A DNA stretch of 64,000 bases from Phocoena phocoena (taxonomy: Eukaryota; Chordata; Mammalia; Artiodactyla; Phocoenidae): contig NC_089226.1 of NCBI RefSeq assembly GCF_963924675.1, forward strand, positions 57,015,690-57,079,689, given 5' to 3'. Below, piece after piece: positions 55,351 to 64,000 of the stretch. Under the pieces are notes generated by a model that did no database searches, was not told where the DNA came from, and saw only the letters and a program-made list of their open reading frames with translations. Made by a program: the position numbers and the translations under genes. Position 1 is the stretch's first letter. Each line of letters starts with the position of its first letter.

Positions 55351-56145
55351 CGTACTGCAGCGGCACCTTCCGTAGTCTTTGTCTTTGTCGTGGCGAGGAT
55401 GGATCACCTAGAGGAAGGGGATGGGGAATGCACGCCATTCTCAGTCCGAAACCTGGAAATATTTTTTTGCACCAATTTCCAGCCCTCCACTTCCAATCCG
55501 TCACTAAGACCTGCGCCCTCTACCAGCTAAATAAATGGTGAATCTGCCTTCTTTTCTCTATCTTTATGGCCACCCCCTCTTACATCACATATATCACAGT
55601 TTGTAATTCTGCATGTGAATTACATGATGGCACTCAGGGTGTAAGAAATGAGGCATTTCTTTATTCTGATAAATCAAATTAAATCAAGTTGGAGCCCCTC
55701 CTCTCACTGCCAGGGTGGGCAGGAACTCCAATATTAGTCATTTTCCTAGAGCCTCACTCTGTCCCTAGGTCCAGGAGGCTTAGGCCATCCTGAGAAGACA
55801 CATAGGTTGTCACTATGGCTGCCCCAGCCCAGCCAGAGGGGCACTGGCAGCCCCACACCCCCTGCACCATGTTTGGCTGCGGAGCTCCCAAAGCCTGCCC
55901 AGGTTGTGTGGTGTTAATGCCATTCCCCAGATACTCCTGTAGCCATCCACATCTGAGCCCATCCCTCAGAGGCCCCATAATCCAGACCCCCCAGCTCCCT
56001 GCCCTTTCTACACACCCCCATTCCCAAGTCAGGCCAGTCTACCCCCTCATCCATCAAAGCACCTACACTTTTCCCCCCTCTCCATCTCAGCCCATCCAGT
56101 TTAACATCCTCTGTGAGCTTAGACCTGATTCTTGGGGGGCAAGGG
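55351..56145. other. Sequence downstream of the CpG island
   Basis: No gene is supported. A 63-codon frame at 55339-55530 has a good Kozak context (ACCATGG) and an AATAAA overlapping its stop, but no recognised family. Confidence 0.4.
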
Positions 56146-56265
56146 CTGCACCGTCTTATATTCTCACCAGCAACATATGAACGTTCTAGTTTCTCCACAT
56201 TCTTGTCAACACTTGTTCTTGTCATCATTTTTATTATAGCAGTGATTTCTTTGCCTATTACAGAA
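56146..56265 (-). mobile_element. L1 3' fragment, antisense
   Basis: 'attctcaccagcaacatatg' to 'cttgtcaacacttgttcttg' is antisense old L1 3' UTR. Confidence 0.7.
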
Positions 56266-56759
56266 TCTTCCATTCTTGCCTACACACCCAATAGGTATGT
56301 AATAACTATGTGTTGAGTGGATGAATAGGAAAACAGGAAACGGAAGGTTTGGGCAGGAGAATGAACTCAGTTTGGTACATGTTGAGTGGGAGATGCTTTG
56401 TATCTAGGAGGCTTCTGGATATAGTGGCCTCAACCTGGGACAGGGTCTAGGATGAAGGTAGAGATGGGGACCTCATTAAAATGTGGGCCTCACTAGCCCT
56501 GGGAAGTTATGTGAGGCCATAAGAAAGGGTGCATTTATCCAAGGAGAGTGTGGAAAGTGAGAGAACGATCCAAGACAGAGCTTTAGGAAACACCAACATT
56601 TAAGGGACAGGAGAGGAAGGAGGCCCCGAGTGGAGCCTGCCACAGCGCAGCAGAGAGGTCAGAAGAGAACTGGAGAAGATTGTCACCTTGGAGAAGGCAT
56701 CAAGGGGAACGGGTCAACAGGATCAGAGACATGAGTGCTTCCCTATGAGATGGATTATT

Positions 56760-56905
56760 AAAAATGTCCATTGAACAAAATGGGTAAAATGTCAATACAT
56801 ATTGAAGTTTTGTGATGGGTACGTGGAAGTTTACACTATTCTCTCAACTTTCATGCACATTTGAAATTTTCCATATTTCCAAAATAATTTTTTAAAGTAT
56901 CCGTT
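56760..56905 (+). mobile_element. L1-type 3' end
   Basis: 'gtttacactattctctcaac' then 'catttgaaattttccatatt' is typical of old LINE 3' ends. Low to moderate confidence. Confidence 0.45.
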
Positions 56906-57588
56906 GCACTAACAATGAGGAGATCACTGGTGAACCTGGCATTTGCAGAGTCTCTGGAGTGGAGGGAACAGAAACCCAATTCCAGTAAATGGGGGACTTT
57001 AAAAAGGGAGAAATCATGTATTATCATACCTGACGCCTGATTCACTAATATTCCAGGAAGCAATCACTGGGCACATATACCCCAAGTATTCCTGTGAAAA
57101 GAGAAGATTGTGTGTGACAGACATTAATTTTTCATAGTTGCTGGTGCCTCCCACACAAGGACCATTCTCAGCAGGCCCAGCAGCCAGCCAAGAGCTCTTC
57201 CTCAAAAGGAGGAAAATTGCTTGCCAAGGGGTGCCTGGCTTTGCTCCTAACTCCTAGGTACTCCATTGCGGTTCTTTTCTCGGGGTTTGCCACAGGCTCA
57301 GACGTCATCCCCATCTGCTACAGATACCTGAATCACCTTTGAATCTGCTGGGTCATCAGGGCTATGAGCAAAAGCTGCCTCCCCTCCAGCCTGGACACCT
57401 GGAAGCCTCCTCTTGCTCTGGGCTCCACTCAAACCTGGCAGCCTTACTAGTTACTCCATAAGTCAGAGTGGAACACCAAAATGTGACATACATTGCCACC
57501 AAAATACACAGAAGCCCAACGAGTGTGCTTCTTTCTTACCACTAGGGACAGAAAACAGCAAATTCCTTTCACTTTTCAGGATGTGACA
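56906..57588. other. Intergenic sequence without recognised genes
   Basis: Nothing assignable was seen. Confidence 0.5.
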
Positions 57589-58078
57589 ATTTTATGTGTC
57601 AACTTGACTGGGCCATTGGGTGCCAAGATATTTGGTCAAACATTATTCTGGGTGTGTTTGTAAGGAATGAGATTAACGTTGGATCTGTAGACTGAGTAAA
57701 GCAGATTGGCCTCCCCAGTGTGGGTGGGCCTCATCTAATTTGTTGAAATAGAATAAAAGGCTGAGTAAGGGAGAATTTGCTCTCTGCCTGGCTGTCTTCA
57801 AGCTAGGACATTGGTCTTCCCCTGCCTTAAGGCTGGAACTAAACACCATCAGCTCTCCTGCTTTTCAGAACTTCAAACTTGGACTGGAACTATACCACTG
57901 GCTCTCCTAGGTCTCCATCTTATAAACAGAAGATCCCGAGACTTCTCAGCCTCCATAATCCTGTGAGTCAATTCCTTATAATACATCTCTTTGTATCTAT
58001 CTCTATATACACATATCTGTAGCTGTATCTTCTATTGATTCTGTTTCTCTGGAGAACCCAGACTAATATATGTTTCCT
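57589..58078. mobile_element. Mammalian interspersed repeat, about 490 bp (family not named)
   Basis: It opens 'tgtgtcaacttgactgggcc', contains 'ccccagtgtgggtgggcctc' and ends 'ggagaacccagactaatata'. This is a consensus I recognise from many mammalian loci, but I cannot name the family. Confidence 0.65.
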
Positions 58079-58129
58079 GGCACGATCCAGACCACTGAAC
58101 ACCCAGAAACTTCACTCAGGGGGCAGGGC

Positions 58130-59665
58130 CCTATGTTCTTATGGGATTCATCTCCCATTCTCAGCACAATTTGTATCTTATCAGTGCATCTAAAGTACCT
58201 GCTACTTTCCACTCTCTGAATCCTAGGAACATGATGTAATCAGTGTAGTAGACAAGTATGATGCTGTGTGTTATGGGAGGATGGTCAAAATCCCCACAGG
58301 TTACATTGTAATAGAGAATCAGAGACTTGGGGAGTTTCAAGACAAGATGAGAAAGCTGTATTGCCGTCCCTGCCAAGAAAAAGAAAGCTGCTTCTGGTAT
58401 TTGCCGCAGAGGAAGTTTAAAAAAAAAATGCTTTTTCAGATAAATAGTTTCATATTAAGTAACAAAATATATGTATATTTGCTCCCATAAAAAGACCATA
58501 CCTAGAATAGTAGCTGCTGGAATCATCTGAGTAAGCTTATGATAATTCTCTGTCATTCTCCAAGACCTGTGCCTTCTGCACAGACCAAAGAAGTAAATTA
58601 AGTAGGATGTAATAGAAACCAGCCTACATCTCTCAAGTTTTGATGAAGGCACAAATTTCTGTGATTCTCCCAGATCTGTACCAGTTTATTGATTGGTAAA
58701 AAGAAAAAGTTCCAGAAGCTTCCACCTGGCCCTTTCTACCATAATGGCCCTTATTCCACAGGTCTAGAGGCTCATGTGTGCTGTAAATTTCAATTATACA
58801 CCCTGAAACTAAAAATACAATTACAGGATGAGTCCAGGCACCATGCCTGGACTTGAGTCAAAGCTCCAGTTGTCACCTGACGCACCTGAGCCTCTACACA
58901 GTGGCTTTCTGTGGCCTCAGGAATTAGCATTAGACAAGCTCAAGGTCTGCTAATCCCTGAAAAGCCTGTGTATTTTCCTTTCACAGAGCACAGTTCTCTG
59001 GCAAATGGCCTAGGGCCCTTTGTGGAAGGTAGGCTGCTAAAAGGAAGATTTACAGTATGTATCTGGGGTGCTATTGAAGGGGCCGCTCTGAAGGGTACTG
59101 ACCTCTCTTCCATTCAAGGGGCTTTGGGTGAGGGACCAAAGTTCTCTTTCATAGTGGGTCAAATCAGGCTTCTGCTACCAGGCCTGGAGGGTTTTGTTTG
59201 TTGTTTTGCTTTGTTGTTTCTGTTATACATTAAGGAGGACTTAGAGGCTGCCTATCCATTTGGTCCCTTTGGTCCTATTTGGCCCTTAAACAATTAGTCT
59301 TTGCTAAAGACACCTGTGGGTTAGACCATTCTGAGTACCACTTGGCATCTGACGTCCCAGATGGCCAAGTGCTGCTGTCTGTGCTCTGCTCCCCTGGGAT
59401 CCCATCATTTCCACTAAAATCATGGAGCCCATTTCTGTGGCAGTGTCTTTCACTAGTATCCCTAGCCTGCAGGGAACAAGTACTGCATCACGTTTCAGAG
59501 ATGCTCCCCTCACTAACATGTTTCTTCATGCCTTGGTGAAGGGAATTTCCTCCAGGCCCTATAAGAGGAAGTCGGGAGTGTGCAACTTGGCTTGGGAGTA
59601 TGTGAGTGGGTCACACAGGGTAAATCCACATCAACATTGCTCCCTGCCTTAGCACTGGATTCCTT
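58130..59665. mobile_element. Possible degraded ERVL-type endogenous retrovirus internal region
   Basis: Phrases such as 'aacatgatgtaatcagtgta' and 'ttgtaatagagaatcagaga' recall ancient ERVL-class internal sequence. No intact viral frame remains: the longest open stretch (58911-59297) has no clear retroviral motif. Low confidence; it could be another old repeat. Confidence 0.3.
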
Positions 59666-60064
59666 TATGTTAAAGCAAGGAATTCTGGCATTTCAATATC
59701 AATTAAGCATAGGCCTCAGTTGAATCCAGGTTTCCGTCAACCAGCTAAGCAAACAATGAAAACCACTCCTAGCTGCTGAAACTGGCACACTGACTCTAGA
59801 ATCTTAGGTAAATATACCCATGTTAATAAATCCAGCCCAGTGAAAACTGTGTTCCTGCCTCCATGAACTAGCACCCACAGAAAACATTCCCACATATATT
59901 ATCCAGACTTCTTGGTGATATAAATTAGCAAAATCTTGCAATTCTTCTGATGTGGCTGCTTCTTCCTCCCCCATCTGACTCTGGAACTAGTCTTCCGAGA
60001 CAGGAAAGTGTCTAATCCCAGTTATGGGACTGGAGACAATGGGATTGGTGCGTGAAGAGACTTG

Positions 60065-60512
60065 GCCTCCCCCTGTGGGGTAGATTGAAATCATGCCCAT
60101 GATATTTCGCTGCTCTTTCCATCCAGACGTGAAGTCTCGTTTTCACCCCTCGAATCCAGGCTGGCCTCATGACTTGCTTTGACCAACAGGATGTGATGGA
60201 AGCGACATGATATAAGCTGCAGAGCCCAGGCCTCAGAGGCTTAGCTCCCGCCTTTATCCTCTCAGAATCCTGAGGCCACCACTGTGCCAGGAAGAAGACG
60301 GGGACGCAGGCCCACATAAGAGAGAGGCTCAGCGCCTAGCCATCCCAGCTGAGCCCAGCACCCGGTGGCTACAGTCACCCGAGCGAACCCAGACAAGACC
60401 AGTAGAAGGACTGCCCAGCCAACCCGCAGAACTGTGAAAAAGAATGAATTGTCATTTTAAGACACTAAGTGTGGAGTGGCTTGTTTCTCTGCAATAAACA
60501 ACTAGAACACTT
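60065..60512 (+). mobile_element. MLT1-type LTR (ERVL-MaLR)
   Basis: It contains 'ccaggctggcctcatgactt', 'cagccaacccgcagaactgt', 'attgtcattttaagacacta' and the terminal 'aataaacaactagaacac', the expected order of an MLT1 LTR 3' half. Confidence 0.82.
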
Positions 60513-61385
60513 TGCAGGGTAACTTCCAAGACAAGGTCACTTCAAGGTCTTCAGGCAGGGCAGCTTGTGCTGCGTGGGGATTTACTGGAGCTGGGGGTGC
60601 TCTAAATCATCCAAATCCTGCCATATGGCCTCTAATTCCCTCCCTGAGATCAGTGCCCTAAATTTCACCTGAGATCTAGCAGCACTGTGAATTCAGCTGA
60701 CAAACGGACAATGGAATTTGTTGACTGCAGCATCAAACTCCCGTCTTGATAAGTTATATAACATAGCTTAGCTCTCCCCTCCTGTTGGGCCTCCTCTCGG
60801 CTCCCCTGTTGAGTTTGTCATCTCTGGTTTACACCAAGACAGAGGAATGACATGAAAAAAAAAAGGAAGTCTGAGAGCTGCCCACTTCTCAGTAGGTGTA
60901 TTTGAAGTGTCAGAACACTTTCTAATTCTTGCTGGAACAGCCAGGTGGATCAGCTCGTGCCCGGACATGTGGACTCTGTGCTCCCCCGACAAATGAAACA
61001 CTGGTGGTAGGCGTGCAGGGGAGATGAGTAGACATGTCCATGTCACAGAGAGAGAGGAAGAAAGGTGACAGCAAGAGGTATTGAAGGACCAATTCCCCCC
61101 AAGAGCACCTGGAGGGAAAATGCGGTGCGTGCTGCCCAGAGATGTTTCCCCAGAGCTCTGGGAGCACAGAGGCAGCTGCGCTTCTGACAGGGGCCCAGGA
61201 AGGGTCTCTGGAGAGTCGGTAACCTTTGAGATAGGCTTTGAAGGATGAGGAGGGCTCCACTGGCAGAGGTGGGGGGAGGCATGATACCAGCAGAAGAGGC
61301 CACATGAGCAAAAGGAGAGGGAGGAAAGTCCAGGGGAGGGGATAAGTCAAGCGGGGGCTGTGGGAAAAGGAGGGAAATTGGAGGG
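60513..61385. other. Intergenic sequence without recognised genes
   Basis: A 169-codon open frame on the - strand (60922-61431) has no recognised domain. Part of the interval resembles old L2-type sequence. Confidence 0.45.
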
Positions 61386-61705
61386 GTGGGAGTGGCAAAA
61401 CCAACTGCTCTGCTCCTGCAGAAGCGTTCACTGACCTCGGGGCCTCCCCGTCAGCCGCCTCCTCCCAGCCCCTCTCAGAGCAGTTCAGCCCAGCACCTAG
61501 CAGCCAGGCCTCCCTCTATCTCGCCCCCACCCTCCCCCGGGCCCCTTGCTGTGTCCCAGGCTCCCGTGGCCCTTCCAGCAGCCGCATCTCTGTTCACGCT
61601 GGGCCTCTCTTCCAGAATGCCTCTTCCCCTCTTTCCTACCAACCTCTAGCACTTCTTCTTCCAGGAAGTCTTCCCTGACCACTTCCACTCTGCCTGACCC
61701 CCAGG
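61386..61705 (+). mobile_element. L2 LINE fragment
   Basis: The pyrimidine-rich sequence ending 'ttccaggaagtcttccctga' is L2-like. Confidence 0.55.
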
Positions 61706-61724
61706 TTGTACAGCATGATGGAAA

Positions 61725-61800
61725 GAATCAGGCTTTAAAGTTGTGGAGATCTGGGTTCAAATCCCAGCTCTGCAGTATGATCTTGATTTGTTTACCTTCT
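61725..61800 (+). mobile_element. MIR fragment
   Basis: 'gagatctgggttcaaatccc', 'agctctgcagtatgatcttg' is the MIR tRNA-related head and core. Confidence 0.7.
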
Positions 61801-61804
61801 CTTA

Positions 61805-62030
61805 TAAATAGTTAATATTTCTCGGCCACATATTATTTGCCAGGTACCATGGGTTACCTCATTTCATTCTCACCACAGCTCTATGAGGTACTTACTATTA
61901 TCATTCCCATCTTCCTAGTGAGGAAACTGAAGCTCAGGGAGGTTAAGTATCTGGCCCAAGGCCACACAGCTAGGAGTGGCAGAACTGGGACTCCAGTCTG
62001 GTCTGCCAGGCTCCAATGCCTCTGCTGCTA
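61805..62030 (-). mobile_element. MIR SINE, antisense, near complete
   Basis: 'cattctcaccacagctctat', 'gaggaaactgaagctcaggg' and 'ggccacacagctaggagtgg' are classic antisense MIR. Confidence 0.88.
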
Positions 62031-62274
62031 AGCGCCAAAGCACCCACTGGACCACTTCCTTTGAGTGAGCATTTATTAGGCATCTCCTATGTGCCAGGTG
62101 TTGTGGCCAGGGCATGGGCAGACAAGGGCTACTCTCAAGGAGGTTTTAGCTGCAGGGACTGGAGTAAAGATTATACAGAATCCCATTGGTTACTGACCGC
62201 CTCCTGTAAACCATGGAGCACGGAGCTCACGCGTACCGACCACCTCTCTCCTCCACAGCCAGCTGACCTGCGCT

Positions 62275-62475
62275 CCCATACTTGCCAGGCTCTGTCACTG
62301 ACCTGCTAGGTGGCCTTGGGCTGGTCACGTTATTCTCTAAACCCCAGTTCTCTCTTCTATAACTTGGGATGGTAATAGCTACCCCTGAGGGAAGCTCTAA
62401 GAATTAAGAGCTTCCCTCACGTGTACCCGGCAGTGCAGGGCACATAGTCGGTGCTCAGTAAAAGTTAATCCCCAT
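62275..62475 (+). mobile_element. MIR SINE
   Basis: 'ctgacctgctaggtggcctt', 'tcttctataacttgggatgg' and 'gggcacatagtcggtgctca' are in MIR order. Confidence 0.82.
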
Positions 62476-63095
62476 CTCCCCACACTTGCATTCATGTCCA
62501 GGACCCACACAGTGCAGCAGGGTCATCATCTCTCTGAGACTTTTAACAAGCACAGTGGTGGAAATAACAAGGAGGTCCCTTCAGTGGCCTCCAGGTGGCA
62601 AGAAAGCTCCACACAGAGCTGTGATGGGCCATCAAGGGTGCTGACATGGCTGGTCCAGCCCCAGCCCAACCTTGACCTATCCACCTCTACCACCTGCCCT
62701 GCCACTCTTCACGCCAGCAACCCTACCCCTCACTGTGAGGTGGGAGCACAGACCTCCCACCACCCTCCCGCCTGTGCCCGGATGGAGGCAGGTGGCCTCA
62801 GGGCCCCGTTTGTGTCATCTGGACAGCCCCACACTCAGCCCTGCCTTCCTTCACTGCCCATGCCCACCTGGTGGGGAAGCTGTTGCAGGCTGAGCTTTGG
62901 GTCCAGGAGTCCCAACTTCTAGTCCAGTCTCCCCATCTCTGAACTATACCTGTGTGAGTAGGAAGACTTCCCACCTAACTGGGCTATTGTGGGGACTAAG
63001 TTGGACAATGTATACAGACTGAGGTTATGTACCTTTCCTGTTAAAATCTGGCCAGTTCCTCTCCTGCCCTTTCTGTGTGTCATGGAGGAAGAACA
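62476..63095. other. Intergenic sequence without recognised genes
   Basis: No gene or clearly named repeat was recognised. Confidence 0.5.
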
Positions 63096-63099
63096 ACTC

Positions 63100-63285
63100 T
63101 CCAGCTGGCTAGGAGCATTTCCCAGCTCAGCCCCACTGGGCTCTCAGCCTCAGTTATCTCACCTGTAAAATGGGAATAATCCCTACCTAGCCAAACTGTT
63201 AGGAGGCTGGGATAAAATTTATATATATCAAGTGACCGACATGGTGTTCGGCACATAGTAGAAGCAAAATACAAAGGAAGGACCA
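63100..63285 (+). mobile_element. MIR SINE
   Basis: 'tcagttatctcacctgtaaa', 'atgggaataatccctaccta' and 'cggcacatagtagaagc' are MIR. Confidence 0.82.
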
Positions 63286-63319
63286 GCTGGTATTATTAAA
63301 ATCATTATTCTGATCAAGA

Positions 63320-63475
63320 AATGCCTACTTACCCTTCAAGGCAGCCTACATGTCACTTCTTCCTGGGAGTCTTCCTTGATCTCCCCATGGCAGACATGGC
63401 ACCCACCCATAGCACCCTTCTGGATTCCCGAAGCCCTGGTGCCCTTCTAACACAGCTCTTTCACTTAATAAAATG
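63320..63475 (+). mobile_element. L2 LINE 3' fragment
   Basis: 'cttcaaggcagcctacatgt', 'ttcctgggagtcttccttga' is characteristic of L2. Confidence 0.7.
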
Positions 63476-64000
63476 TTTTGAGTGCCTTATGTGTGTATGA
63501 CACTGAATTTGAGTGCAGGACATACAGTGATGAACAAGACATGGGGCACAGTGGTTAAGAATCTGCCTGCCAATTCAGGGGACATGGGTTCGATCCCTGG
63601 TCCGGGAAGATCCCACATGCCGCGGGCAACTAAGCCCACGTGCCACAATTACTGAGCTTGCACTCTAGAGCCTGTGACCTACAACTACTGAGCCCACATG
63701 CCACAACTACTGAAGCCCGCGCACCTAGAGCCCGTGCTCCGCAACAAGAGAAGCCACCGCAATGAGAAGCCCAGGCACTGCAACTAAGAGTAGCCCCTGC
63801 TCATCGCAACTAGAGAAAGCCCGCATGCAGCCAAAAGTAAATAAATAAAAAAAATTTTAAAAAGTCATCGTCCCTATTCTCGTGGAGCTTCCATTCTAGT
63901 AGTGGGGACAGACCAAATGTGTCAATAGATGGATAATTTAGGAGCACTGAGTCAGTAAAGCAAGAAAACATAGTAAAGAAACTGATGTTGTGGAGGAGCT
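63476..64000 (-). mobile_element. L2-type fragment, antisense, split by a CHR SINE
   Basis: 'gagtgccttatgtgtgtatg' and 'acagtgatgaacaagac' lie left of the SINE; 'ctcgtggagcttccattcta' and 'gtagtggggacagacc' lie right of it. They reconstitute the familiar antisense L2-type stretch once the SINE is removed. It may continue past the window. Confidence 0.65.
63541..63865 (+). mobile_element. CHR SINE, long form
   Basis: 'cacagtggttaagaatctgc', the B box 'ggttcgatccctgg', repeated 'acaactactgagcccacatg' modules and an 'aaataaataaaaaaa' tail are present. The first bases of the usual head are missing or diverged. No clear target-site duplication was seen. Confidence 0.88.

Noticed and set aside
58911..59297. 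128-codon frame considered as a retroviral protein remnant
   Set aside because: No protease, reverse transcriptase, integrase or envelope motif was seen; only a weak repeat-like resemblance remains, so it is left inside the low-confidence ERV-like call.
52601..64000. Search for SERPINH1 3' exons expected downstream from the human gene order
   Set aside because: No serpin reactive-loop or C-terminal coding sequence was recognised on the - strand, so the gene probably begins beyond the window.

Overview
The window is nuclear DNA from a mammal, almost certainly a cetacean. The main evidence is several tRNA-derived SINEs of the CHR family, four of them in the form with the 'ggcctctcactgttgtgg' body (read antisense) that is common in whale and dolphin genomes. 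They sit among L1, L2 and MIR repeats typical of a placental mammal. Nothing bacterial, plasmid or phage-like was seen, and no CRISPR array or tRNA/rRNA gene was found.

The only protein-coding gene I can support is MAP6 (microtubule-associated protein 6, STOP), on the + strand. Its first exon lies outside the window. Positions 1-22084 are the 3' part of intron 1. Exon 2 is 22085-22298 and exon 3 is 24606-24802; exon 3 can also be read through to a stop at 24804-24806. Intron 3 is about 25.7 kb, and terminal exon 4 (50461-51442) carries a tandem array of about 26 imperfect 11-residue repeats. A canonical AATAAA (51561-51566) follows. Together the exons give 463 complete residues of the long neuronal-type protein. 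Reading through the exon 3 donor gives the shorter isoform ending ...AEAKE. The stop codon of the short form overlaps the splice donor of the long form.

Most of the rest is transposable-element sequence. An old L1 lies at 7.75-10.98 kb. Two young L1 copies lie in intron 3: one 5'-truncated (32759-35535) and one nearly full-length (42055-47842, with a 12-bp target-site duplication). Two short young L1 tails lie at 20.6 and 21.1 kb. There are six CHR SINEs, two of which landed inside L1 elements, and many MIR and L2 fragments. Downstream of MAP6 are an MLT1-type LTR (60.07-60.51 kb) and degraded LTR/ERV-like material at 52.0-52.6 and 58.1-59.7 kb.

Downstream of MAP6 the main unexplained feature is a CpG-dense segment (about 54.54-55.35 kb) with no recognised gene. 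From memory of the human 11q13.5 map, the next gene is SERPINH1, converging on MAP6; no SERPINH1 exon was recognised here, so its 3' end probably lies just beyond the window. Two strong matches to the RFX X-box (12474 and 39854) lie in MAP6 introns 1 and 3. I found no new protein system. The most useful leads are the stop/donor overlap, the CpG island, the RFX sites, and an identical ORF2-disrupting segment shared by the two young L1 copies. Repeat assignments come from recalled consensus sequences; their boundaries are approximate unless a target-site duplication is stated.
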